The notes under the pieces were generated by a model. The model made no database searches. It was given only the letters and a program-made list of their open reading frames with translations, and was not told the DNA's origin. A stretch of 64,000 nucleotides of DNA, from assembly GCA_947471745.1 (NCBI GenBank), contig CANJKZ010000428.1:547001-611000 (forward strand), read 5' to 3'. The DNA is from Closterium sp. Naga37s-1 (Eukaryota > Streptophyta > Zygnematophyceae > Desmidiales > Closteriaceae). This document shows positions 51,613 through 63,154 of this stretch, in pieces. A program made the translations under genes and the position numbers. How positions within the stretch are numbered: the first letter of the stretch is position 1; the number at the start of each line of letters is the position of its first letter.

Positions 51613-54600
51613 TCAAGAAGTGAGCAAGTGAGGCCAAGTAGGCACAAGACCTAGCATAGTACAGAAGTGCTGATGATCACAAGGCGGAAGTGCCTTGGTA
51701 AAGATATCAGCAGTGTTGGCCTCAGAGGCCACGTAGGTAAGGCGTAGCTGACCACGCTGCTGCAGCTCACGAGCCAAGAAGTAGCAAAGAGCAATGTGCT
51801 TCGTTCTGTGCTCCAGTCTGTGCTCCCGACACAAGGCCAGCATGGCCTTGTTGTCTACGTACAGAACTGGAGGAGAACGAGGCGGCTCTCCTAGGTCAGT
51901 CAGCAGGTAGGTGAGCCAGCGTAGCTCCTGTGCAGCCATGGCCCCCGCGTAGATCTCAGCCTCACAGCTGGAGGTGAGAACAGAAGACGAGCGGGTAGAC
52001 CGCCACGAAACAGAGCCGGAGCCAAGGCTGAAGGTGTAACCCTGTGACGACCGCTGTGTAGGCTGGTCGTCAGCCCAAGAAGCGTCTGCGTGACCTGTGA
52101 GGACCACTCGACGTCGCCCTCCAAGCACTAGCCCCATGCCCGACGTACTGCACAAGTAGCGCAACACCCTCTTCGCTGCAGCCATGTGCTCTGGTCGGTG
52201 TCTCCCAGGAGCAACATAGCGTGCCAAGATGCTAAGAGGGTATGCAAGGTCAGGTCGTGTGCAGGTCATCAGGTACATGAGGCAGCCAACAAGCTCTGGG
52301 TACGGGCCACTCGGCTCTACGGACTCATCCGAAGGCAGAGCTGAGAGCGAGTGGCGAGTAGACAGAGGAGTGGCCTGAGGCGAGGAGTACGTGCAGTCGA
52401 AGCGCTGAAGGACCTGCTGCACCATGTGTGACTGAGTCAGGGTAATGGTGCGCTGTGCTCTGTCCCGAGTGATCTGCAAGCCAAGGTAGCTGCGCAGTTC
52501 ACCCAGGTCTGTGCACGTGTGTCTCTTCTGCAGCTCGGACTTCACGTGGGCGAGTCCAGCAGTGTCAGCAGTGGCAAAGACCAAGTCGTCGACGTACACG
52601 AGGATGTAGAACGGCGGCAAAGAGGTGTCGGTGCGCAGAAACAGCGACGGGTCGGCAGTAGAAGGAGCAAACCCAAGAGCCGCAAGTGTAGTCCTCAGTG
52701 TGTCGTGCCACTCACGTGGCGCCTGGCGGAGACCGTAGACTGGCCGCCGGAGGCTCCACTGGGTACCAGGAGGAAACGACCCAGTGAAGCCAGGTGGGCG
52801 GCGCAGCCAGATCTCCTCGTGCAGGCTGCCCTGCAGGAAAGCTGTGCTGAAGTCAAGAGAGTGAAGCTCGTAGTCGCGCTGAGCGGCTATGTGCAGCAGC
52901 ACCCGAAGAGTGGTCATCTTCGGGGTGGGAGAGAAGGTCTGAAAGTAGTCAACTCCCTGCCGCTGACTGAAGCCTCGAGCAACGTAACGAGCCTTGAAGA
53001 CAGGCGGAGAACCCGGCGGCCGCTTCACCCTGAAAATCCACATGCCACTGACGATGTTCGCCCCAGGTGGGGGAACCTCGTCGACGTAGGTGCCTGTGGA
53101 CTTCCAGGAAGCCATCTCTGCGTCCATGGCTGACTGCCACTGAGAGGAGTAGGGACCCTCGATCGCCTCAGCGTACGATCGAGGAGTAGGGATGTCTGGT
53201 GCATCCGGGTCTCCCTCAGGGGCAATCAGCGTGGACACGAGATGAGGCAAAGCAGCAGCAAAACACTGGAACTCCTCCTGCTGTCCTCAAGGACGTCCGT
53301 GCTAAGAGCACACTCACCCCCAACGGACGGAGGACAGACAGACTCAGACTCAGCAACAAGACTAGTGGCGTAGTCTAGACGACAGCGAGCAGCGAAGTCG
53401 ACAAGCTCAGCCACTAAGGCAGACGCAGCAATGGACGCAAAGGAAGGGTCAGTGACAACAGTGGCCAGGAGACGCGTGACAGTAGGACTGGCAGCACGAA
53501 GAGAGTCAGACTCAGGGTCAGCAAGGACAGGAAGAGAGGACTCTGGAGGAGACGGCAACGGGACACGCAGAGGAGCAGTGGAAGGACGCAGTGCCATCTG
53601 GTGTGTGCCTGGGACCGCAGGAGGACGCGGACGCGCAGTACGACCACTAGTGCGAGCAGCACGAACAGGCGACGCAGGACGAGACGCAGGCTCACGACGC
53701 TCAGCAAGACCTCCAGTAGGACCAGTGTAGGGAGAAGGAGCAGGTAGGGGGGAGGCGGGCTGTAACTGTGACTGCGACTGGACAGACTGTGGACACTCTA
53801 AGGGAGGAGCAGGACCAGTAGAGGGCGGGAGACCAAGAACCTGCTCAAGGAGCGGAACGAAGTACGGCCTCGGCCGCACAGCGCCTCCAGAACCAGCAGG
53901 GACAGCACCAGTACCCCCAGCGGCAGCACCAGCGCCAGCAGCACCTCCAGCTCCAACAGCGCCAACTCCAGCACCCTCAGATGCACCAGCGCCAGCAGAA
54001 ACACCAGCGCCAACACCCCCAGCAGCTCCAGCTCCAGCAGCTCCAGCAGCACCAACTCCAGCAGGACCGGCAGCTCCAGTACCGCCAGCAGCTCCAGCAG
54101 GACCAACTCCAGCAGCCCCAGCAGCACCCCCAGTCCCAGCAGCTCCAGTACCGCCAGTACGAGCACCTCCGGGACCAGCAGCAACAGTAGTACCTCCAGC
54201 TCCAGCAGCACGGCTCCAGCGCCGGGCAAACCACTCGCGCAGCTCCTGTGGAGAGAGTGGCTCCCGCCTCGACGAAGCACCGCCAGCGGCCACACGAGCA
54301 GACTCAGCGCCCCCAGGCTCCGCACCCCCAGGCTCCGCACCCCCAGACTCAGTACCCCCAGGCTCAGCACCCCCAGACTCAGCACCCCCAGACTCAGCAC
54401 CCCCAGGCTCAGCACCCCCAGACTCAACACCCCCAGACTCAGCACCTCCAGACCGGGTACCCGCAGGCTCAGCACCTCTAGCAGCACCAGAGTCAACAGC
54501 TACCTCGACAGGCTCAACTGCGTCTACCTGGGACACACCTGACGGGGCAGGACCCTGAGGGGGGAGGGGGTCTACCGGGGGAGGACCTGGCACAAGGAAG

Positions 54601-57536
54601 AGCGGGGGCGGGGGAAGGGGCGCAGCGCGGTAGGGGAAGAGACGGTAGTAAGGCACCGACTCGTCAAAGGTGACGTCCTGGGAGGACAGAACACGGCGCG
54701 AGGTGGGGTGGTAAAACTGCCAACCAGGCGCGTCAGGGGGGAAGCCAAGGAAGACGCAGGGAACAGCACGGGGGGACAGCTTGTCCGCAGACAAGTCGCG
54801 GACAAACGCCCGAGATCCCCAGACCCGAAACGCAGACGCATCGCCAACCTTCCCCGTCCACCGCAAGGTGGGGGAGGTCTCTGGCAAGGAGACCCGGGGC
54901 TGAAGGTTGAGCTGATGCGCTGCGTACTGAACCGCAAACGGCCACAGAAAATGGGGGGCAGCCGCATGGATCATGGACGTACGAGCGACGTCCATGACCA
55001 TGCCAATGCGGCGCTCAGCAATCCCATTTTGCTGTGGAGAGGCCGGAAGCGTGAAGGTCTGGCGGATGCCCTGTGCTCGACAGAAGGCTCCCAGACGGGC
55101 AGAGGAAAACTCCCCGCCTCTGTCAGAGTGCAGACGCAGAACAGGAAAGTCCGAGCCGAAACTCTCTCTGAGCTGGAGACGAGCTGCGCGGATCCAGTCG
55201 ATCAACACCTCAGTGACGTCGCCCTTGCTGCGCAAGGGGAAGACCGTGGTGTAACGCGAGTAGTCGTCAACCACCAACAGGAAGTAACGCTCGTGCCCCT
55301 GGCCACGGACGCGGGCGGGGCCCCACACGTCCATGTGAAGAGTCTGCAACGGAGCCTCTGTCGGAGGAAACTCGGAGGAGTGGGGGGCGGCGCGCTGTCG
55401 CCCCTCGACGCAGGGGACGCAGGTAGGGGCAGGCCCCGGAGGTAGGGGAGGGAGAGACCGGGGGAGACCAGAGACAAGGACACGGGAGGCCATGCCTCGA
55501 AGACGAGGCAGGGAGGGGTGACCAAGGCGGTGGTGCCAAAGGAGAGTCTGGTGAGACAGGAGACGACACGAGCAGGGAGCAGACTCAGGACTAGACCTGG
55601 ACGCTGCAGCAAACACCTGACTCGACGCAACTACCTGACCAGACTCAGCAGGCGGAGTAGACTCAGTAGTGAGGGTGTACAGGCTCGACCCCGGCCGACG
55701 GGTGAACGTGGCCAAGTGTCGGCCTGTCCGAGCACACGTACAGTGGGTCACCCGCTGACTCGCAGGAGTGAACTGGTCAACCCCCCTATCCTGTAGATCA
55801 GCTCCACTCACCAAGTTCGTAGAGAACGAGGGGAGGTAGAGACCTGACAGGGTGCCAGAGGGGGCTGCCGGACACGGTAAGACAGTGGAGAAGCGAGCAA
55901 GGACAGGGCCCCCAGAGGGGTCCGCCAGGGAGACCGCAACCGGCCGACTGAGCGGCGTAAGTGTGGTGCGGTCTCGAAAGAAGGAGCGGGAAGCACCCGA
56001 GTCAAGGGTGAAGGTGTGTAAGGCCTGAGCCGACGTAGTACCTGAGAGAGCAGACTCACCAGCACCTGGGGCAGCAGACGCACTAGCACCTAGAGCAGCA
56101 GCCTCACCAGTACCTAGAGCAGCAGCCTCAATGCCCGGGTCAGGCGGAACACACAGGTAACAGTCACCCTCAACACTATCAGACACAGCATACATGGCAG
56201 CAAGAATAGCATCAAAATCAAGATCAAATATAGCAACCCCCGCCCTAGACAGCTCTCCCCAGCGAGGGATCTCAGAGGCCTCAGGGAACTGGTGACGCCA
56301 TGCGTCCGTCAGGCGGCCGAAGCAGCGCTGGGTGGAGTGCGGGCCCCCGCACTGCTCACTAGCGCGGTCGACGGTGCGGAGAACGTAGGTGCAGGGACCA
56401 GTACCCCCACCGCGCTGACGCGCAGCGTACCATTCACGAAGCTGCTGAGGGGACAGGGTCTCATGGCTGCGCTGCTGCTGCTGGCGCGTACCACCACCGG
56501 AGACACTCCTCTGCGCAGAGCCGCGACCAGGTCCACTGCTGCCGCCGCCGCCTCCGCCACCTCCGCCGCCTCCGCCGCCTCCACCACCTCCGCCGCCTCC
56601 GCTCCCTCCGCCACCGCCGCCGCCTCCTCCGCCTCCACTGCTGCCACCGACACCTCCACCCCCGCCACCACTCCCACCACCACCACCACCCCCTCCACTG
56701 CCTCCACCACCACCTCCACCGCCCCCGCCAGCCCCTCCAGCGCCCTTGCCCCCCTTGCCCTTGCCGGTGCGGCGTCTCCCGCTCGGGGCAGACGCAGCGC
56801 CGACCGACTCGAAACCAACGAGGTCGGCCGCAGCAGCAGAAGCAACAGAGGGCAAGAGGGGGGAGGGGGAACACCCCTCAAAGACGGGGGTGCGAGGGTC
56901 ACCATGAGAGGCTCCTACAGCGACTATGCTCTTCTCTGCTGCTAGGAGGCGCTCCTCGAGGAGATCGACGGTGAGAGTGGTGGGGCAAACTGAGAGGAAG
57001 TGGTCCCTGACTAAGCGAAGGGAGTCAGGGAGGCGGGTGACTATGTAGTAGAGGGTGATGTACATGGGGGGGGGGTTCTTGGCGCAGAACTCAGCAGGAA
57101 GCGCAGCGCGGTAGCGAACGTCACTAGTGCGAAGGTGAGTAATGAGGTCAGCGACTGTGGGAAAGGCAGCAAGGTCAGGGAACAGGTACGGCAGCATGAG
57201 GCGGCTAAGAGCAGCAGTGGCAGGAGAGGAGTAGCGTGCAACTACAGCGTCGTACAAGGTCTTAGCAGTCTTGTACTGGCTAAAGTGCGCACGCTCAGCG
57301 GTCGGTAAGTGGCGACGCACAGCAAGGCAAGCAGCAGCATCGCGTGTGGCCCACTGTGAGCGAACAGTGCTGTCAGCAGTAGCAGGCGGGGCGGGAGAGA
57401 CACCAGAGGTGAGATCGAACAGAGAGAGTCCGTCTGCCCTATCGCACTGGAGAAACAGCTGGAGGTCATCGACCCAGACCTCAAAGTCAACGGCACGGCC
57501 CTCAGCGTCAAAAGTAAGGACACTGGGGGTAGCCAT
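51613..57536 (-). pseudogene. Copia A6 gag-pol with a single-base frameshift
   Basis: From ATG 57536 the frame covers the capsid-like region, polyglycine, C-X13-C-X3-H-X4-C box, protease DSGA, integrase with HHRLGH and D-X35-E, and most of the linker. It leaves frame near 53280. Where A5 reads cctcctgcctgtcctc on the plus strand, A6 reads cctcctgctgtcctc, one C fewer. The second frame then carries RT (YVDD at 52585-52596) and RNase H to the stop at 51613. With identical LTRs, the lesion is either very young or a sequencing error. Confidence 0.93.
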
Positions 57537-57599
57537 GACTGCAGTGGCCTAGTAGGGAGTGATCTCACCAGTCCGAGGAAGTAGGGCCGGGGCGCACCG

Positions 57600-58450
57600 G
57601 TAGGAACAGCAGCGGCTCGACAGTAGGGCGGCTCGGCGGCTCGGCGACTCGGCTGCTGGGCGGCTCGGCTGCTGGGCGGCTCGGCGGCTCAGCTGGTGGG
57701 CGGCTCGGCTGCTCGGCGGCTCGGCTGCTGAGCGGCTCGGCGGCTCGGCTGGTGGGCGGCTCGGCTGCTGGGCGGCTCAGCGGTTCGGTCGCTGGGCGGC
57801 GGAGCGGTGACGGGGGCGGTAGAGGCGGCGGCGTGGCCGCTGAGGGAGGTGACGGGGCCGCTAAGGGCGGCGAGGCGGTCGCAAAGGGCGGCGACGGGGC
57901 CTGTAGGGGAGGGCGACGGGGCCGCAGGTGACGGCGACGGGGCCGCAGGTGGCGGCGACGGGGCCGCAGGTGGCGGCGGCGGGGCCGCAGGTGGCGGCGG
58001 CGGGGCCGCAGGTGGCGGCGACGGGGCCGCAGGTGACGGCGACGGGGCCGCAGGTGGCGGCGACGGGGCCGCAGGTGGCGGCGACGGGACCGCAGAGGGG
58101 CCGCAAGGGGCCTAGACGGGGCCGCAGAGGGGCCGCAAGGGGCCTAGACGGGGCCAAAGAGGGGCCGCAGGGGGCCTAGACGGGGCCGTAAGGGGCCGTA
58201 AAGGGCGCCGCGAGGGGCCGAAAGGGGCCGCGCGAGGGCCGTAAGGGCGGCGTGAGGGGCCGTAAGGGGCCGTAAGGGCAGCACGAGGGGCCGTAAGGGG
58301 CCGGAAGGGCGGCGCGAGGGGCCGTAGAGGGCGGTGCGAGGGGCCGTAAGGGCGGCTTAAGGGGCCGTGAGAGGGGCCGCTAAAGGCGGCGCGAAGGTAG
58401 GGAGGGCACACAGAGCGCGACTCGGGCAGGAGCGAAGCGCGCTCCGGGCA
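57600..58450 (-). repeat. GC-rich leader of A6
   Basis: Two blocks: gctgggcggctcggcggctcg-type repeats at 57620-57790 and ggggccgcaggtggcggcgac-type units at 57900-58400. It closely resembles the A1 leader in reverse orientation. Confidence 0.87.
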
Positions 58451-58498
58451 GGAAAAAAAATATTGTGGTGGGCCCTAGGTAGCGTTCCCACTAGGGAA

Positions 58499-58512
58499 CC
58501 TGCTCGATACCA
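58499..58512 (-). promoter_or_regulatory. Primer-binding site of A6
   Basis: The minus strand reads TGGTATCGAGCAGG beside the LTR, as in A1. Confidence 0.78.
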
Positions 58513-58638
58513 TGATAAGAAACGAGGAATGATTGACTAAGGGAAAGGTTGGGTACAAGTACAAACCTAGAAATGTTTTGTACCCCATATGTGCTACCCC
58601 ACTATAGCCTACACAGGCTAAGTCATACAAGTCTGACA
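58513..58638 (-). repeat. 5' LTR of A6
   Basis: Identical by eye to 51288-51413. It is followed by CTGAG and return of the F leader. Confidence 0.94.
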
Positions 58639-58818
58639 CTGAGCGCCCGCCAGCGGGCCTGCCCTTAGCACCCGCCATGCACCTGCCCTTAGCTCCCCCG
58701 CGTCTGCCCTTAGCGCTCGCCGCGCCTGCCCGTTAGGCCCGCCACGGGCCCTCCTTCGCGCCGCCGCGCCTGCCCGTTAAACCCGCCGCTGCGCCTGCTC
58801 GTTAGGCCCGCCGCGGGC
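58639..58818 (+). mobile_element. Element F leader, continuation after A6
   Basis: GC-rich leader with gcccgccgcgcctgcccttag-like units as in 51200-51287. It ends abruptly at the LTR of element E. Confidence 0.65.
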
Positions 58819-59071
58819 TGTTGGAGTAGGCTAGAGCTCGCTCTTGTCTCTATGTTGGTGTTCTTATATTATTTCTCCATGCTCAGAGAGCGTTACGCAT
58901 TCAGGTTCATTTTAGGTTCATTTTGTAGCTCTTAGTACAAACTGAACACACCCTAGGTTCAATTAGGGTTTCCAACCATCTCTCTTTTGTACCTCGACAT
59001 TTCTCTTTCTAGTTCAACTTTTTCGACCCTACCTAACTCTCTCGCCATCCATGGCTCCTCTCGTTTTAACA
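58819..59071 (+). repeat. 5' LTR of element E (253 bp)
   Basis: TGTTGGAGTAGG...CGTTTTAACA, with the primer site following directly. The partner LTR is outside the window, so the ends rest on the TG...CA signature and the primer site. Confidence 0.85.
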
Positions 59072-59083
59072 TGGTATCAGAGC
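59072..59083 (+). promoter_or_regulatory. Primer-binding site of element E
   Basis: TGGTATCAGAGC, a perfect match to the plant initiator-Met tRNA primer site. Confidence 0.92.
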
Positions 59084-60208
59084 GTAGTCCTAGGCGTTTC
59101 ATATTCATCCGCATTTCTTAGATAATCTCTGGCCCTTAGGCCGTATTCCGCGCTACTTAGCTAGACGATTTTTTTTTCTCTCCTTTCCTCTCGTTTCTTT
59201 CCCGTCACTCTTAGCATCCGCGCGGTTCTCTTCGTTATACTCGCTCGGGTGCCCTAATCTAGTCCGAAGCGCGCCTCCCTACCGTTCAGATCATCCGTCC
59301 GCACCTTCCCTCTTCATCCCGCTTCCTCCTCCTCACGTTTCGGACGGTAGTACGGCGATTTCTGCCTGTAGCGCGCTCAGCCGTCCCCTCCCCCCTCCCT
59401 GTCTCGTCGCGCGCGCATTGCGCTCCTGCCGCCGCGCGCGCTAAGCACCGTCCAGCAGCGCGCGTGCCTGCCCTTCCTCAATCCTCACCCTCCTCCTCCT
59501 TCCCTCTCTCCTTTGTGCTTCCCCCAATACCTCACCTCTTCCTCCTCCTATTTTCTCTCCCCATCTGCTACAGCTCGTAGCTCCTTGTGGCGCGCCCTGC
59601 CCTTCCTACAATCCGCCCCTTCACCCTCCTCCTCCTCCCCTCTCTCCCACTAGTTCCCTCTCCACTATCTCACCCCTCCTCCACCTCTTTTCTCTCTTCA
59701 TCTGCTGCAGCTGGTCGCTGATTGTGTTGTGTAGCTGTTGTTCCTCCACACCTTCCCTCCTCCTCAACATCCTCCTCTCAACTGCTCAACTGCACACTCT
59801 TCCCAATTCTCCCTCCTCCTCTTGTTTCTCCCTTCAGCGGCACAGCAGCAGACTTCTCCGCCGCTATCCCTCCTCCTCTGGTTTCTCCCCTCATCGGCGC
59901 AGCAGCAGACTACTCCGCCATTTTCCCTCCTCCTCTGGTTTCTCCCCTCATCAGCGCAGCAGCAGACTACTTCGCCATTTTCCCTCCTCCTCTGGTTTCT
60001 CCCCTCATCAGCGCAGCAGCAGACTACTTCGCCATTTTCCCTCCTCCTCTGGTTTCTCCCCGCATCGGCTCGGCAGCAGACTACTCCGCCACTTTCCCTC
60101 CTCCTCTTGTTTCTCCCCTCAACGGCTCAGCAGCAGACTACCCCGCCCTTATTCCTCCGCCTCTTATACCTCTCCCCACATCTGCTCTGCAGTTGTTTCC
60201 TCCTCCTC
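59084..60208 (+). repeat. Leader of element E with 60-bp tandem repeats
   Basis: Pyrimidine-rich untranslated leader. Between about 59810 and 60150 a unit of about 60 bp (cctcctcctctggtttctccc...cagcagcagac) repeats about six times with small changes. All three plus frames are open over parts of it. I treat these as chance, although the repeat length, a multiple of three, keeps each frame open. Confidence 0.8.
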
Positions 60209-60820
60209 ATGGCGACCTCTCTCGCCCTCCCCTCCCTCCCTCTTCTGGTCCTTCAGCTTGCGCCCGATGGCAGTGCAGTCAACTTCCCCAGTTGGCTGAA
60301 CTGTCTTGAGCGCACGCTGTCTGGCACCCTCGTGAGTGGCTTTAACCTATGGTTTGTCACTCAGCAGAGTGGTTCTGGCGCCATTCCCACCTCTCCCTCT
60401 GGACCCACCTCTTCCTCCTCTGACCCCTATGCTGATGGCCTCTGTGCTGCCATTGCTGAAACTGAGCGGCTTGTGACCACAGCGCAAGCCACCGCCACGA
60501 CTGCTCCTGACAATGCTGCTGCCCGTGACTTAGCTCGTATTCTTGCTGAGTCCCTCGAGAGCACCCGCAAGCGCCTCACTGAGCACCTCGCTGCCCCTTC
60601 TCCTCGCTCTACGTCTACGCCCATTTCCTCTGCTCCATCTCACTCTGACCTTCTCGCTGACTGGCATGTTGCCAACGCACGTGCCTGTCAGGTCATCCTT
60701 GCCAGCCTCCCTCCAACTCTTCTCCCTCAGTGCTCGCACATCCGCTATGCCAAGGACCTTCTCGGCTATCTTACCAAGCGCTTCCAGTCGCAGACTCCTA
60801 TCAGTGCCATTCCTAAATGA
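60209..60820 (+). pseudogene. Element E gag, N-terminal part
   Basis: From ATG 60209 (MATSLALPSL) the frame gives a copia-like gag with NFPSWLNCLERTL, a helical middle (AARDLARILAESLESTRKRLTEHL) and HIRYAKDLLGYLTKRF, then a stop TGA at 60818-60820. The same frame reopens after the 12-bp repeat array with YGERPADQWSFSRVSAFLLQAEL (about 61175-61290). So the stop and the array interrupt one gag gene. The frame is also open upstream to 59738, but that part is repetitive leader. Confidence 0.75.
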
Positions 60821-60844
60821 ACGGAATGGCTGCATGCACCATTC

Positions 60845-61170
60845 CTCACCACCCCTCTCACCACCCCTCTCACCACCCCTCTCACCACCCCTCTCACCAC
60901 CCCTCTCACCACCCCTCTCACCACCCCTCTCACCACCCCTCTCACCACCCCTCTCACCACCCCTCTCACCACCCCTCTCACCACCCCTCTCACCACCCCT
61001 CTCACCACCCCTCTCACCACCCCTCTCACCACCCCTCTCACCACCCCTCTCACCACCCCTCTCACCACCCCTCTCACCACCCCTCTCACCACCCCTCTCA
61101 CCACCCCTCTCACCACCCCTCTCACCACCCCTCTCACCTCCCCTCTCACCACCCCTCTCACCACCCCTCT
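60845..61170 (+). repeat. 12-bp minisatellite inside element E gag
   Basis: About 27 near-perfect copies of ctcaccacccct. Because 12 is a multiple of three, every frame stays open (PPLS, HHPS or LTTP repeats). It lies between the two halves of gag and looks like a recent expansion. Confidence 0.95.
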
Positions 61171-61299
61171 CACTTTGTATGGTGAGCGCCCTGCCGACCA
61201 GTGGTCGTTCTCTCGTGTCTCTGCCTTCCTCCTCCAGGCAGAGCTCAACCTCCGCAGCTGCCCTCCTACTGCCACCGCTGTCACACCCTCTTCCGCCCC

Positions 61300-62012
61300 C
61301 CCCCCCTCTCCCCACCTCCACTGTCGCCGCTGCTTCCTCTCGCCCTCGCAACACCTTTCCTCCTTGCACCTACATCATTCGCCAGGGGCCCCGCAAGGGT
61401 CAGCCCTGCGGTCGCACCAATCATCACGCCTCCTCCTGCTTCCAGAAGCTCACTGATGACTGGTTCCTAGCTGGCAACACTAGTCGCCCTCCCAATTGGC
61501 TTCAACTCTCTCGTCAGCGTCGCCAGTCTTCTGCCCAGGCGGTACTTGTGGCTGCCGACTCTGGTACCAGTGCTCAAACCTCTGCTCTCAGTGTGACTAT
61601 GCCTAGTCAGGATAGCATTCTGGGGGCTTCTCCCCTTATGGACCCTCGTTTTGCCATGATGTTTGCTCCTTCTGTTAATGGCAATGATTCTCAGTATCTT
61701 CGTCCCACAGCTGCTGCTCTTTCTCTCCCTCACACTCTTGAGTTTGTTCTTGACAGTGGTGCCTCTGACTCTGTTTTTCGTGACGCTGGTGTGCTTCGCT
61801 CTTTTCCCCATCCCCTCTCCATTCAAGGAGCTGGGGATACCATGACCATGACTTGCACTGCTACCTCCTCTCTTCCCTATCCTGCCTCCCCCTCTGGTGC
61901 TATGACTGGCCTCTATGTCCCTTCCTGCCGCCACAACCTTCTCTCTCTCTCTGCTCTTCAACGTCTTTGTGTGCGAGCTATCTTTCCTGAATGTGACCCT
62001 ATTGTGATCTCT
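61300..62012 (+). pseudogene. Element E Cys/His box and protease
   Basis: After a run of C at about 61297-61306 the coding phase changes. The new frame reads CTYIIRQGPRKGQPCGRTNHHASSC (C-X13-C-X4-H-X4-C, about 61364-61440) and then the protease EFVLDSGASDSVF and MTGLYVPSCRHNLLSLSAL. It leaves phase again near 62012. Confidence 0.85.
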
Positions 62013-63150
62013 ATCATCGCAACCGCCATCTTGCATGCTTTACTCTTTCCCCTATCACTCGCCTCTACACTCTTTGTGTCTCTCTCCCCCCTTCTGCCCA
62101 TCATGCCTCTTCCGCTTCTGCCCCTCCCGTTCCTTCTTGCGACTGTCATTCTCTCACTCAACCTACCCTTCTCCTCCATCATCGGCTTGGCCACCCCAAT
62201 TTTCCCCTTCTTCGCAGTATGGTCTCCTCCAAGCTTCTTCATGGCCTCCCTTCCTCTCTCCCCCCCCTTCCTCCCTCTCCTGCTCCTCCATGCACCCCAT
62301 GTGTCCAGGCCAAATTATCCCAGTCACCCCATCCCTCTTCTCCCTCAGCCTCTCCCCAACCCCTTGACCTTGTTCATATGGACCTCTGGGGTCCTTCACC
62401 TACTGCTTCTCGTCAGGGTCATCGCTACTTTCTGCTTTTGGTTGATGACCATTCACGATTTGCCACTGTCTATCCCCTCCGTGCCAAATCTGACGCTCCC
62501 TCCCTCATCATTCGCTGGGCTGAGCAGTCTCGTCTACGCTTTAAGCGTCCTGTCACGCGCTTCCACTCGGATGGTGGTGGCGAATTCTTTAATCATTCTC
62601 TCTCCTCTTACTGTGCCTCTCATGGCATTCGCCAAACCTCCACTCTTCCTCACTCACCAGAACAGAATGGGGTTGCCGAGCGTCGCAATCGCACTCTTAT
62701 GGAAATCACTCGCTGCCTTCTCACCCATGCCTCTGCTCCCCACTCTCTTTGGAGCTATGCTCTCCTCCATGCCACTCTACTCTCTAACCTCCGCCCTCAT
62801 CCTCTTCGCCCTACTACCACCCCCTTCCAGCTTTGGACTGGCCGCCAGCCCTCTGTTCGCCCTCTTCGGGTCTGGGGGTGTGTCGCCCATGTTCTTGTCA
62901 ATCCAGCAGACCGGTCCCGTCAGGATGGGAAACTCGCTCCCAAGACGCAGCTCTGTGCATTCCTTGGCATCAACTCTGACTGTCCTGGCTATCTTTTCTA
63001 TGCCCCTTCCTCTCACCAACTCATCCGCAACCAGGACGTCATTTTCGATGAGACTCAATCCCCATTCCATTCCCCCCCACCCGCCCCTCCTGTCCCCTCT
63101 CTTCACTGGTCTGATTTCGATCAGCCGCCGTCTGTCCTTCCCTCCCCTCC
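62013..63150 (+). pseudogene. Element E integrase
   Basis: Reads LLLHHRLGHPNFP...CTPC (zinc-binding end), HMDLWGPSP, FLLLVDDHSRFATVYPL, FHSDGGGEF and EQNGVAERRNRTLME, giving D-X35-E between the second Asp and the Glu. A C-terminal region with VWGCVAHVLVNPADR and NQDVIFDET follows, then a proline-rich linker. The frame is open from about 62013 to 63352. A poly-C run at 63143-63155 is the likely site of the next phase change. Confidence 0.88.
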
Positions 63151-63154
63151 CCCC

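Larger units (their letters stand above)
51288..58638 (-). mobile_element. Copia element A6, nearly intact
   Basis: LTRs of 126 bp at 51288-51413 and 58513-58638 read as identical. The target duplication CTGAG lies at 51283-51287 and 58639-58643. It is full length (7351 bp) with capsid, polyglycine and the complete integrase-RT linker. One missing base near 53280 appears to be the only coding lesion. Confidence 0.95.

Noticed and set aside
59722..60309. Proline-rich repeat proteins in the E leader
   Set aside because: Three overlapping plus frames are open over the same 60-bp repeats, so openness is due to repeat length. The likely gag start is ATG 60209.
60845..61170. CRISPR-like array
   Set aside because: The units are contiguous 12-bp copies without spacers, in eukaryotic retrotransposon DNA.
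60530..61369. Antisense ERGG-repeat and related repeat proteins at the 12-bp minisatellite
   Set aside because: A 12-bp repeat without stops is open in all frames on both strands. The gag frame on each side explains the locus.
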